The notes below the pieces were generated by a model that saw only the letters and a list, made by a program, of their open reading frames with translations, was not told where the DNA came from and ran no database searches. Positions 51,625 to 60,331 of a DNA stretch of 64,000 nucleotides are shown piece by piece; the first letter of the stretch is position 1; every line of letters starts with the position of its first letter. Both the position numbers and the translations under genes were made by a program. The DNA is from an uncultured Bacilli bacterium (lineage in GTDB: Bacteria > Bacillota_I > Bacilli_A > RF39 > UBA660), in contig CAKPMN010000002.1 of NCBI GenBank assembly GCA_934168005.1, positions 13,876 through 77,875 of the forward strand, in the 5' to 3' direction.

Positions 51625-52131
51625 TTGAAGAAAGTAGTAATATCAGTAATAGTAGTAACAATAGTATTTATATCATTATTTATATGTGCATTCAAAGCAT
51701 TAAAAAAAGATAAAAAGAATTCAGAATTAAAAGAAATAGAAGTAAATGAGTACTATAAATCATTTAATGAAACAGCCAGTAATTTCAATAATCAAGAAGA
51801 AAAATATAAAGAAATAATAGAAAATATTTACTATTCAACAGTAAAAGATGAAAAAGAAAAACTATTAAAAACAATAAAAGAATATGATGAAACATTAACA
51901 AAACTAACACAAGAAAAAGAAGAATTAGAAAAAAGATGTAATATATATTATGAAAATATTGAAACAAGAAAAAAATGTGATTCATATAAGATTAGCTATG
52001 AACAAGCAAAACAAGTATTTAAAAATGACATAAAATTATACAACAAACTTGTAGAAGAATACAATGCTTGGACGAAAACTAAGAATATAAACGATTCATT
52101 AGAAAAATATAAAACTAAAAATATAGAATAG
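51625..52131 (+). CDS. Membrane-anchored coiled-coil protein, function unknown
   Basis: 168 residues from TTG 51625 (GGATGTGAAAAAATTG fits the local pattern; a GTG at 51616 is also in frame). A single N-terminal hydrophobic helix (about 5-20), then an almost continuous charged helical region with heptad-like spacing (KEIIENIYYSTVKDEKEKLL and TKLTQEKEELEKR) and two cysteines near 103-120. Lipoprotein lipobox not seen. It precedes the NAGPA-like gene by 8 nt and is probably cotranscribed. Confidence 0.6.
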   Translation: MKKVVISVIVVTIVFISLFICAFKALKKDKKNSELKEIEVNEYYKSFNETASNFNNQEEKYKEIIENIYYSTVKDEKEKLLKTIKEYDETLTKLTQEKEELEKRCNIYYENIETRKKCDSYKISYEQAKQVFKNDIKLYNKLVEEYNAWTKTKNINDSLEKYKTKNIE

Positions 52132-52139
52132 AGGTATAT

Positions 52140-53567
52140 ATGAAACCTTATATAACAGAAAAAGAAGAAGAAAAGATAGAATACACAAATAGTATTCTAA
52201 TACCAGAAGAAATGTTAGTAGATAATAGTAAGCCGGAAAAAAAAGAACAGCCGAAAGAAGAAATAAAAGAAATAGAGTTTGTAGATATAGAAGAACCAAT
52301 TTTAGAAGAAGAATCGCCAAAAAAATCATATAAAAGAGTAATTATGTCAATGATAATCCCACTACTATTAGCTATAATAATAGTGGGAATAAATAGTGAT
52401 AATTTAATAAAATTACCAATTCTTATACTAACAGTAGCGCTATTAATAATACTATTGATATTAACAGTAAAATCAAAAAAATCAGAATTAAACAAAGTTT
52501 CTAAAATATTATATAGACTATTTATGGCAATATATATATCATCTGAGTTAGCTGTGTTATTTTTACTTTATGGGCCATATACCAATTTCAAAAATTGGCT
52601 TATAACAACAGCTATGACAACAATGAATCATCAATACTTAGCCACTTGGTTTTATAATAATGAAGAAATAGAAAAAGTATTATCAAAAAATACAATTATA
52701 GAATCAAAAGAAGATAGTAATTTAAATCTAATAACAGTAGGTAAAGCAGATTTTACAACTACGTTTTATGAAAATAAATATGAAAAAGAAATATTGCAAA
52801 AAGATGAAGGTAATGATCTATACAAAATAATCAAGATTACTGGAAAAGGATATAATGGATATTTAGTTGCAATATATGATCCTTCAAGAATAAAAGTAGC
52901 GACAACACAATACTTAAATATAAGAGGAGAATATGTCACTGACATGGCCAAAAAAAGCGATGCCATATTAGCTATAAATGGAGGAGGATTTGTAGATCCA
53001 AATTATAGTAGTAATGGTGGAACACCACAAGGAGTAGTTATAAAAGATTCAAAAATAGTATCAGATAGACCATATACAAAAGCTGGTGGAATAATAGGTA
53101 TCACCAAAGATAATAAATTGATACTAGGACACATGTCATCAAGTGAAGCATTAAAAAAGAATGTAAGAGATGCCGTTAGTTTTGGACCATTTTTAATCGT
53201 AAATGGAGTTAAATCATTTGTGTCAGGAAATGGCGGATGGGGAACTGCTCCAAGAACTGCAATAGGACAAAGAAAAGACGGAATAATGCTATTCTTAGTA
53301 CTCAATGGAAGAACACTAAAAACACCAGGTGCAGATATGAATGACCTAACAGAAATAATGAGCAATTACGGCGCTTATAATGCTTCTAATTTAGATGGAG
53401 GAACATCAAGTGTATTAGTATTTAAAGAAGAAATAGCTAAAAAATATCTAACAGATTCAGAGTTAAAAACACACTGTAACAATTCATATTGCTATATAAA
53501 TGATCCAATAGATGGTGGGGGAAACCACGAAACAAGATGGATTTCAACATCAATAATAGTAAAGTAG
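52140..53567 (+). CDS. Membrane protein with phosphodiester glycosidase (NAGPA/DUF2233) domain
   Basis: 475 residues. An acidic Lys/Glu-rich cytosolic start (1-55), about four membrane helices (58-155), then an extracytosolic NAGPA domain (about 220-475). Domain landmarks: AINGGGFVDPNY, TPQGVVIKDSK, AVSFGPFLIVNG, PRTAIGQRKDG, and SNLDGGTSSVLV near the end. The human relative uncovers mannose 6-phosphate; bacterial members are thought to cleave phosphodiester-linked sugars in wall polymers or phospholipids. Its terminator is at 53561. Confidence 0.88.
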   Translation: MKPYITEKEEEKIEYTNSILIPEEMLVDNSKPEKKEQPKEEIKEIEFVDIEEPILEEESPKKSYKRVIMSMIIPLLLAIIIVGINSDNLIKLPILILTVALLIILLILTVKSKKSELNKVSKILYRLFMAIYISSELAVLFLLYGPYTNFKNWLITTAMTTMNHQYLATWFYNNEEIEKVLSKNTIIESKEDSNLNLITVGKADFTTTFYENKYEKEILQKDEGNDLYKIIKITGKGYNGYLVAIYDPSRIKVATTQYLNIRGEYVTDMAKKSDAILAINGGGFVDPNYSSNGGTPQGVVIKDSKIVSDRPYTKAGGIIGITKDNKLILGHMSSSEALKKNVRDAVSFGPFLIVNGVKSFVSGNGGWGTAPRTAIGQRKDGIMLFLVLNGRTLKTPGADMNDLTEIMSNYGAYNASNLDGGTSSVLVFKEEIAKKYLTDSELKTHCNNSYCYINDPIDGGGNHETRWISTSIIVK

Positions 53568-53585
53568 GTATTCCTACTTTTTTTG
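53561..53585 (+). terminator. Terminator after NAGPA-like gene
   Basis: 8-bp stem AAAGTAGG/CCTACTTT with TATT loop, T-run. Confidence 0.9.
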
Positions 53586-53656
53586 TCGATAAAATTAAAT
53601 CAAAAAAAATTCTAATCAAAAAAATACCTAATATAGTTTTACTATAGGAGGTATAT

Positions 53657-56263
53657 ATGGAAATATTAAATGGATTAACAGAAGAAGAAGTGCAAGAATC
53701 TATAAAAAAGCATGGAATAAACAAAATAGATTCTAGAGAAGAAACTACATTTTTTAAGAAGTTTATAGAATCTTTAGGAGACCCAATAATTAGAATACTT
53801 TTAATAGCTTTAGGAATAAAATTATTATTTTTGATAAAAGATTTTGATTGGTATGAAACTATTGGAATAGTAATAGCTATATTTGTTGCATCATTTATAT
53901 CAACTATATCAGAGTATGGAAGCGAAAAAGCCTTTATTAAATTGCAAGATGAAGCTTCAAAAATTAAATGTAAAGTTAAAAGAAATAATAAGCCAGAAGA
54001 AATAACTATAGAAGAAGTAGTTGTTGGAGATATTATAAAATTATCAGCAGGAGATAAAATACCTGCGGATGGGATACTAGTAAAAGGTAATATAAGTGTA
54101 GATGAATCATCATTAAATGGAGAAGCTAGAGAAATATATAAAGAACCTGTAAAAAACTATGTAACAGATAAAAATAAGTTATATAGAGGAACAGTAGTAT
54201 ATTCAAAAGAAGGATATATGAAAGTAACAAAAGTTGGAAATGATACAATGTATGGAAAACTCGCAAAAGAATTACAAGAAAAAACAGGAGATAGCCCATT
54301 AAAGATAAAATTAACACATTTAGCTAAATTAATAAGTAAGATAGGATATATAGGAGCCTTCTTAGTAACTGTATCATATCTATTTTCTGTTATCGTAATT
54401 CAAAATAACTTTGAATTAGATAAAATTGTTAGTACATTAACCAATTTTCCTTATATTCTAGGACAAGTTTTATATGCATTAACACTTTGTGTTACTGTAA
54501 TAGTAGTAGCGGTTCCAGAAGGATTACCAATGATGATAACATTAGTATTATCATCAAATATGAAAAGAATGTTAAAAAATAATGTATTAGTACGAAAATT
54601 AGTGGGAATAGAGACTGCAGGTAGTTTAAACATACTATTTACAGATAAAACAGGAACATTAACAAAAGGTAAATTAGAAGTTGTATCATATATCTCACCA
54701 AATTTAAAAGAGTTTTTAAATGAAGCAGAATTATCAAAATATAAAAAATTATACGAATATGTAAAAAATAATATTATTTATAATAATGAATGTGAATATA
54801 GTGAAAATAAATATATAGGTGGAAACATAACAGACAAAGCTTTATTAAAGTTTATAAAGACAGATAAAGAAAAAAAACATAAGATATTAAAAGAAATGCC
54901 TTTTGATAGTAAGAATAAATATTCTTATGTACAAGTGGATATAGAAGGTAAAAAGAAATTTATCAAAGGAGCCCCAGAAAAAATAATAGAATCATCAACT
55001 GAGTACTTAGATGAATTTGGAATAAAAAGAAGATTTATTAATAAAGAAAAAATAAAAGATGAGATAAAGAAATATACCAAAAATGGAATAAGAGTTTTAG
55101 CGTTATCAGTAGATGAACACTATGAACAAAAAGACGGAATAGATAATTCATGTTTTATAGGATTTGCTCTAATAAAAGATGAAATAAAAGAAGAAGCAGT
55201 AGAGGGAGTAAAACTAGTTAATAATGCTGGAATACAAGTAGTAATGATAACAGGAGATAATAAAGATACAGCAATGGAAATAGCTAGAGAAACAAATATA
55301 TTAAAAGAAGATGGGCTAGTATTAACCAGTGATGAATTCAATAAGTTAACAGATGATGAAGTTAAAAAAATATTGCCAAGACTTAATGTATTAGCTAGAG
55401 CATTACCCCTAGATAAAAGTAGATTAGTTAAGCTAAGTAAAGAATTAGATCTTGTGGTTGGAATGACAGGAGATGGGGTAAATGATGCTCCTGCACTAAA
55501 ACAAGCAGACGTTGGTTTTGCAATGGGAAGTGGAACAGAAGTATCAAAAGAAGCAAGTGATATAGTAATACTAGATGACAATCTATTATCAATAGCTAAG
55601 GCTGTATTATTTGGAAGAACAATTTTTAAAAGTATAAGAAAATTTATAATAGTTCAATTGAGCATAAACTTCTGCGCATTAAGTCTATCAATATTAGGAC
55701 CATTTGTAGGAATAAAAACACCAGTAACAGTAGTACAAATGTTATGGATAAATATGGTTATGGATACATTAGCAGGCCTAGCATTCGCATTTGAACCTCC
55801 GCTTTTAGAATATATGAAAGAAAAGCCAAAATCAAAATGTGAATCAATTATTAATAGATACATGGCTTCATCAATTATATCGACAAGCGTATATGCTTCA
55901 ATATTATGTTTTATATTTTTAAAGCTACCATATCTAAGAACTATTTATCAAAGTAATGAAAGACTCATGACAGCATTTTTTGGATTATTTATATTTATTG
56001 ATATATTTAATAGTTTTAATGCCAGAACTAGCAGAATAAATATTTTTGCCAATATATTGAAAAATAAAATATTTTTAGGAATTATTATTTTTATAGCGGT
56101 AGTTCAAATATGTATGATATATTTTGGAGGAGAAGTATTTAGAACAACAGGATTAACTTTCTATGAGTTACAGATAATGATTTTGATTGCCGCAACAGTA
56201 ATACCTATAGACTGGATTCGTAAATATATTTACAAAAAAGTTTACAAGACAATAGGTGTATAA
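53657..56263 (+). CDS. Calcium-translocating P-type ATPase (PMCA-like)
   Basis: 868 residues. P-type IIB pump: N-terminal cation_ATPase_N segment, actuator domain with DESSLNGEA (TGES-like motif is NGEA), VAVPEGLPMMI in the fourth membrane helix, phosphorylation site Asp330 in FTDKTGTLTKG, nucleotide-binding KGAPE, GDNKDTAMEIA, and hinge MTGDGVNDAPALKQADVGFAMG. Ten membrane segments by eye. Likely exports Ca2+ or a similar divalent cation. AGGAGGTAT precedes the ATG; monocistronic. Confidence 0.92.
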   Translation: MEILNGLTEEEVQESIKKHGINKIDSREETTFFKKFIESLGDPIIRILLIALGIKLLFLIKDFDWYETIGIVIAIFVASFISTISEYGSEKAFIKLQDEASKIKCKVKRNNKPEEITIEEVVVGDIIKLSAGDKIPADGILVKGNISVDESSLNGEAREIYKEPVKNYVTDKNKLYRGTVVYSKEGYMKVTKVGNDTMYGKLAKELQEKTGDSPLKIKLTHLAKLISKIGYIGAFLVTVSYLFSVIVIQNNFELDKIVSTLTNFPYILGQVLYALTLCVTVIVVAVPEGLPMMITLVLSSNMKRMLKNNVLVRKLVGIETAGSLNILFTDKTGTLTKGKLEVVSYISPNLKEFLNEAELSKYKKLYEYVKNNIIYNNECEYSENKYIGGNITDKALLKFIKTDKEKKHKILKEMPFDSKNKYSYVQVDIEGKKKFIKGAPEKIIESSTEYLDEFGIKRRFINKEKIKDEIKKYTKNGIRVLALSVDEHYEQKDGIDNSCFIGFALIKDEIKEEAVEGVKLVNNAGIQVVMITGDNKDTAMEIARETNILKEDGLVLTSDEFNKLTDDEVKKILPRLNVLARALPLDKSRLVKLSKELDLVVGMTGDGVNDAPALKQADVGFAMGSGTEVSKEASDIVILDDNLLSIAKAVLFGRTIFKSIRKFIIVQLSINFCALSLSILGPFVGIKTPVTVVQMLWINMVMDTLAGLAFAFEPPLLEYMKEKPKSKCESIINRYMASSIISTSVYASILCFIFLKLPYLRTIYQSNERLMTAFFGLFIFIDIFNSFNARTSRINIFANILKNKIFLGIIIFIAVVQICMIYFGGEVFRTTGLTFYELQIMILIAATVIPIDWIRKYIYKKVYKTIGV

Positions 56264-56329
56264 TGACTAAATGTCGGTAAAAATTTGAAAAAATCTTAAA
56301 ATAGTGTATAATCAATATGAGGTGGTAAT

Positions 56330-56887
56330 ATGATTTACCTACATAATGACTTTACAAAAAGAGGATATAAAGATTATCATGTAAAAAGATTAGTAAAAGA
56401 AGGTAAACTTTATTTCATAAAAAAAGGAGTTTATTCAACAACAAAAGAGATAAACTATCTTGAATATATTACAAAAAAACATCCAAATGGAGTATTAGAT
56501 TTATGGACAGCTGCATACTGTTATGGATTTATAAAAGAAAATAAAGAACCTTATGTAATAGCTACTAAACAAAAAGATAGAAAAATTAAAGATGAAAAAA
56601 TAAAACAAATATTTATGACAGATGAACTCCATTCATTGGGATTAAATATTTTAAAGCATGATAAACTTATGCTTCAAACTTTTGATATTGAAAGATTACT
56701 TATAGAAGTAGTAAGAAATAAAACAAATATAGAATACGATACTTATAAAGAAATTATAGAAAGCTATAAAAAGATAGCTAGAGTTCTAAATAAAAGAAAA
56801 CTTCAAACATATCTTCCATATTTTAAAGATAAAAGAATACAGGAAAGAATCGAAAAAGAAGTATTTTTAAATAATATAGACAAATAG
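56330..56887 (+). CDS. AbiEi-like type IV antitoxin domain protein, no toxin beside it
   Basis: 185 residues. The N-terminal winged helix (FTKRGYKDYHVKRLVKEGKLYFIKKGVYST over 8-37) and LDLWTAAYCYGF resemble AbiEi, the antitoxin half of AbiE abortive-infection systems that binds DNA and represses its operon. The middle matches the antitoxin C-terminal part (KHDKLMLQTFDIERLLIEVVRNK). The nucleotidyltransferase toxin AbiEii that should follow is absent. TATAAT, 17 nt and ATG, with GAGGTGGTAAT between. A second hairpin follows the gene at 56880-56905. Confidence 0.7.
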   Translation: MIYLHNDFTKRGYKDYHVKRLVKEGKLYFIKKGVYSTTKEINYLEYITKKHPNGVLDLWTAAYCYGFIKENKEPYVIATKQKDRKIKDEKIKQIFMTDELHSLGLNILKHDKLMLQTFDIERLLIEVVRNKTNIEYDTYKEIIESYKKIARVLNKRKLQTYLPYFKDKRIQERIEKEVFLNNIDK

Positions 56888-56905
56888 TGAAAAGTCACTA
56901 TTTGT
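56880..56905. other. Hairpin after AbiEi-like gene
   Basis: Perfect 11-bp stem ACAAATAGTGA/TCACTATTTGT, AAAG loop, no T-run. It includes the stop codon and lies 20 nt before a true terminator; possibly mRNA-stabilising. Confidence 0.5.
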
Positions 56906-56924
56906 AATAGCAAAAATAATATAC

Positions 56925-56950
56925 AAGCTTTGCAAAACAAAGCTTTTTTA
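56925..56950 (+). terminator. Terminator before the Agr-type regulator
   Basis: AAGCTTTG/CAAAGCTT stem, CAAAA loop, T-run. Confidence 0.88.
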
Positions 56951-56995
56951 TTGAAAATAAATGCTAAAAATGTTAATATTAATTAAGGTGAGTTT

Positions 56996-57706
56996 ATGAA
57001 GTTTGTAGTGTATGATGACCATAAGGAATTTAGAGATACAATAGAAAGTATCATTAAAAGTTTAAACTATGAAGATTCAATAATAAAACTATATAGTAAA
57101 TACGATGAAAAACTAAAAGAAGAAATAAAAAATGATCAAAAGAAAATTTATATTCTAGATATAGAAGTGCCAAATAGTATATCAGGTTTAGAGTTAGCTA
57201 GAAAAATAAGAATGACAGACTGGAAAAGTGTTATCATAATGGTAACATCACATAATGAATTAGGTTATGAAGCATTAAAATCACAAATAATGTTATTAGA
57301 TTTTATATCAAAATTTAGTCCGACATGGAAGACAAATTTAAAAAACACAATAAAGAAAGCTATGAATAAAACTAAAGAGATACCAGTCTTAATTTTAGAA
57401 ACACCAAACATGATATATAGAATTTATACAGATGATATTTTATATATCTTAAGAGATCAAGTAGAAAGAAAATGTAAAATTAAAACAATAAATGATGAAA
57501 TATATTTTCCAAAGAGTATTAAAGAGTTTAGTACTTTATTAGATGATAGATTTTTCTTAAGTCATAGAAGCTGTTATATAAATTTAAAACAAGTTAAGAA
57601 AGTAGATTTTAAAAAATTGAGAATATATTTTAATAATGGTGAATTTATAGATTACTTATCAAGAGATAAAAAGAAGGAATTGAAAGAGTATGTTAGAAAT
57701 AATTAG
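56996..57706 (+). CDS. AgrA-like response regulator (REC-LytTR)
   Basis: 236 residues. Receiver domain (1-120) with acidic pocket D7-D8, phospho-acceptor D55 in YILDIEVP, and Lys near 103; then a LytTR DNA-binding domain (about 130-236) with RIYTDDILYILRD and FFLSHRSCYINLKQVK. AgrA-type regulators bind pairs of short direct repeats and switch on agr operons and targets. Its 3' end overlaps the sensor kinase start by 17 nt. It is the first gene of the plus-strand half of the Agr locus; AAGGTGAGTTT lies before the ATG. Confidence 0.92.
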   Translation: MKFVVYDDHKEFRDTIESIIKSLNYEDSIIKLYSKYDEKLKEEIKNDQKKIYILDIEVPNSISGLELARKIRMTDWKSVIIMVTSHNELGYEALKSQIMLLDFISKFSPTWKTNLKNTIKKAMNKTKEIPVLILETPNMIYRIYTDDILYILRDQVERKCKIKTINDEIYFPKSIKEFSTLLDDRFFLSHRSCYINLKQVKKVDFKKLRIYFNNGEFIDYLSRDKKKELKEYVRNN

Positions 57707-58976
57707 TCATTTTTTATTAGCGATAGTAACTTATTTTATGAATTGCTATATGTATTGCAAGATAAATAAAAAGAAATTTCAAATAACACCAAAATTAATA
57801 ATATTTGTAGTATTTGTCGCTATGATAAATACTTATAGTCGCCAACACTATAATTCTACAATAGACCTAGTTATTAGTAATTTAGAATTAGTTTTTTTAC
57901 TAAAATATATTTATAATGAGTCAATAATAAAAGTAATAGTTTCAGTTTTGATTATTTTAATTTTATACACATTAGGTGAATTAGTATATGCTCTAATAAC
58001 AATATATATTTTACAAATAGAAAAATTAGCTTTAACAGAAACAATATCAGGACATTGTATAACTAACCTGTCTATTTTAGCTATAGTATTGTTACTTTCT
58101 AAAAACAAAAAGATAATGGCAATATCCAATAAGATTATCAATTGGCAAAAGGATAATAAATATATAAATACTACATTATTAGTTGTTTTAGCTTTTATTA
58201 CTTTAGCGGCTTTATTATATCCAATATCTACAAATTCAAATTCTCCAAGTAGTACATTTTTATTTGTATTATTCATATTATGTACAATAATATTTGTAAC
58301 TGGATTCTTTAATGAAAAGTCAGAAAATAATAAACTTAATGAAAATTATGATACATTAATAGATTATTTAAAAGTATATGAAAAAGAAATAAATGAGAAG
58401 TCAAAATTACAACATGAGTTCAAAAATCAATTGATATTAATAAAAGAGATGGATACATCTAAAAAGGTAAAAAACTATATATCTAATTTACTTGGAGAAG
58501 ATGAAGAAACTCAAAACAAGTTATTATTATCTTCATTAAAAGATGTTCCAAATGGTGGGCTAAAGGGTCTTATATATTATAAGTTAAATCATTTATCAGA
58601 AGATGTTGAATTACATATTCATGTTGGAAGTGATATTGATCAGAAAGTTTGGGATAAGATAAATTTGAATGACGCAAGTAAGATAGTTGGTATATTACTA
58701 GATAATGCGATTGATGCGATAAATAAAGAAGATAAAAAATATTTAGTTTTAGATTTAGACGAGTGTGATGATAATCTTATATTTACTGTATCAAATTCGT
58801 GCACTAAAAAAATAGATTTTGATAATTTAGATAAAGAAGGCTATTCAACCAAAGGTAAGAATCATGGATATGGATTACCTCTTTTGAACGATATAATAAG
58901 AAAAAATAAGAATGTAAAAATTAAAAGAGAATTAAATGGAATAATGTTTTCTACAAAAATATATATGAAGATATAA
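57690..58976 (+). CDS. AgrC-like peptide-sensing histidine kinase
   Basis: 428 residues. Six or seven N-terminal membrane helices (to about 210) form the sensor, as in AgrC. A dimerisation helix has the phospho-accepting His242 in LQHEFKNQLILIKEM, matching the AgrC-type H-x-F-x-N box. The HATPase domain has VGILLDNAIDAINKED (N box) and TKGKNHGYGLPLLND (G box). Paired with the REC-LytTR gene, it should respond to the cyclic peptide made from the convergent agrB-agrD genes. Confidence 0.92.
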   Translation: MLEIISHFLLAIVTYFMNCYMYCKINKKKFQITPKLIIFVVFVAMINTYSRQHYNSTIDLVISNLELVFLLKYIYNESIIKVIVSVLIILILYTLGELVYALITIYILQIEKLALTETISGHCITNLSILAIVLLLSKNKKIMAISNKIINWQKDNKYINTTLLVVLAFITLAALLYPISTNSNSPSSTFLFVLFILCTIIFVTGFFNEKSENNKLNENYDTLIDYLKVYEKEINEKSKLQHEFKNQLILIKEMDTSKKVKNYISNLLGEDEETQNKLLLSSLKDVPNGGLKGLIYYKLNHLSEDVELHIHVGSDIDQKVWDKINLNDASKIVGILLDNAIDAINKEDKKYLVLDLDECDDNLIFTVSNSCTKKIDFDNLDKEGYSTKGKNHGYGLPLLNDIIRKNKNVKIKRELNGIMFSTKIYMKI

Positions 58977-59000
58977 AAAGAAGCCGTAATTGGCTTCTTT
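58977..59000. terminator. Hairpin between convergent halves of the Agr locus
   Basis: AAAGAAGCC/GGCTTCTTT stem with short T-run; can stop transcription of the kinase gene from the left and possibly the agrBD unit from the right. Confidence 0.65.
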
Positions 59001-59068
59001 AACTTTTAAAGTAAAATAGTTGGAATTTACTTTATTTAGTTTGTTATGGATTATTTAAGATTTTAGGA

Positions 59069-59188
59069 CTATTTTTCAATTATGCTTCTAGGCATTTCTG
59101 GTTCATCTAGCCATAGCATTATACAACCTACATTTCCACCAATACCTAACCCAGCAATACTTTTTAGCACTCTAGCTAAGAAAGACAT
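59069..59188 (-). CDS. agrD: AgrD-like autoinducing peptide precursor
   Basis: 39 codons on the minus strand, starting ATG 59188 after AAGGAGTGG, 16 nt downstream of agrB. Residues 1-18 form an amphipathic leader (MSFLARVLKSIAGLGIGG); 19-27 are NVGCIMLWL, and 28-39 the acidic, proline-containing tail DEPEMPRSIIEK, a hallmark of AgrD (compare DEVEVP in staphylococci). The peptide should be trimmed by AgrB to a thiolactone ring closed by Cys22, of five or six residues (CIMLW or CIMLWL), with a short exocyclic tail. Recognition rests on pattern, position, and pairing with agrB, which together are strong. Confidence 0.88.
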   Translation of the reverse strand: MSFLARVLKSIAGLGIGGNVGCIMLWLDEPEMPRSIIEK

Positions 59189-59204
59189 AGCACCACTCCT
59201 TCCA

Positions 59205-59810
59205 TTAAAAGTTTAAACCATATGTCTTATAGTTATTGTAACTATGATTAAACATATGATAAGTAATAGGAAGTATTAAAATAACTTCAATAATCATTCC
59301 AAACAAAATCAAATTAGATAAGACATAATCTTTCATGAAAAGTATTATTAGCGATAGCAGTAGAGCACTAATAAAAGCTTTTCTTTTTTTTAGTAAACGT
59401 TTTTCCAATCTAATTATAGGAGCCTTTTTTGTATCTGCGGGTGCATATATGAATATACATATTAGACAGATACAAATAAGAAGAAATTTTAAAATTATTG
59501 ATATTTTGATGATTTTCCCAATATAAGAAGAAAAAAGAAACAAAGCAGAAGAAGCAATCAAACAACTAAAGCTATTAGAAGCATGCATTCCACATGCATA
59601 TTTTCTTATGAGGTTAAATGCTATTAAAACAATTATGAGCTCTTTAAATATTCCAAGCAATAATGCTATTGGAAATATAACAATAGTTTTTTGTATTGTT
59701 AAGTAAACTCCTTCCAATCCGTATCGATATTCATCAAGTTCAACATCAGTAATATTTGGATTATCATTTTTAATGACCCCAAGAGCCATTGATAAAAATT
59801 TCAACTTCAT
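59205..59810 (-). CDS. agrB: AgrB-like propeptide-processing membrane protease
   Basis: 201 residues from ATG 59810 (TGGTGATAGG site; an upstream in-frame ATG at 59882 has none). Four to six membrane helices. Catalytic pair H76 and C83 in the segment KYACGMHASNSFSCLI; the seven-residue spacing matches H77/C84 of Staphylococcus aureus AgrB. The enzyme removes the AgrD C-terminal tail and forms the thiolactone. It is followed directly by agrD and converges on the regulator-kinase pair, so operon order is split (agrBD and agrAC facing each other) rather than the four-gene staphylococcal agrBDCA. Confidence 0.93.
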   Translation of the reverse strand: MKLKFLSMALGVIKNDNPNITDVELDEYRYGLEGVYLTIQKTIVIFPIALLLGIFKELIIVLIAFNLIRKYACGMHASNSFSCLIASSALFLFSSYIGKIIKISIILKFLLICICLICIFIYAPADTKKAPIIRLEKRLLKKRKAFISALLLSLIILFMKDYVLSNLILFGMIIEVILILPITYHMFNHSYNNYKTYGLNF

Positions 59811-59940
59811 CCTATCACCAAAAACATAGTAACACAAAAAATTTTTATAATTACGATATCGGTCTCTAATGTAAAAAAGCAAGTTTCAATTGAAAAAACA
59901 AATAAATAAAATTAAAAAAATATACATTTAAGACATAAAT

Positions 59941-59949
59941 ATTAACGTT
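59941..59949 (-). promoter_or_regulatory. Possible LytTR half-site upstream of agrB
   Basis: AACGTTAAT on the minus strand fits the AgrA half-site pattern [TA][AC][CA]GTTn[AG][TG], 131 bp upstream of the agrB start. No clear second half-site was found at 12-13 bp spacing. Confidence 0.25.
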
Positions 59950-60014
59950 TCGAACAAATCCTATTGTTAACTCAAAATAAAATTGGTATATTTATTAAAT
60001 CAAGGAGGTACACC

Positions 60015-60263
60015 GTGGTAGGGAAAGTAAAATGGTTTAATGATAGAAAAGGATATGGATTTCTAACAAACGAAAAAAACGAAGACATATTTGTTCATTT
60101 TACCACAATAAAATCAGAAGGTCATAGAACACTTATTCAAGGCGAGAAAGTTGAATTTACTTTAGTTGAAACAGAAAGAGGACTACAAGCAAAAAACGTT
60201 GTTGAAAAATCTGTTATTAGAGACTTAGATGAAGAATCCTGTGAATTAAGCAAGGAGCTATAA
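60015..60263 (+). CDS. Cold-shock-domain protein
   Basis: 82 residues from GTG 60015 with a consensus AAGGAGG site. Cold-shock fold with RNP1 KGYGFL (in KWFNDRKGYGFL) and RNP2 DIFVHF, binding single-stranded RNA or DNA as a chaperone. It carries an extra 15-residue acidic tail after the domain. Monocistronic; located between agrB (divergent) and hpf. The hairpin at 60234 overlaps its 3' end. Confidence 0.9.
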   Translation: MVGKVKWFNDRKGYGFLTNEKNEDIFVHFTTIKSEGHRTLIQGEKVEFTLVETERGLQAKNVVEKSVIRDLDEESCELSKEL

Positions 60264-60281
60264 ATTCATAAGGATTTTTTT
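60234..60281 (+). terminator. Terminator of cold-shock gene
   Basis: Long hairpin AATCC...GAATT / AATTC...GGATT with seven-T tail; the 5' arm is inside the coding region. Confidence 0.65.
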
Positions 60282-60331
60282 ATTGAAAAAAATAAAAAAT
60301 ATGATATACTTAAAGTAGAAAGGATGATCTT

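Noticed and set aside
59335..59526. 63-codon plus-strand frame inside agrB
   Set aside because: It is antisense to a well-supported AgrB with catalytic residues and has no ribosome site.
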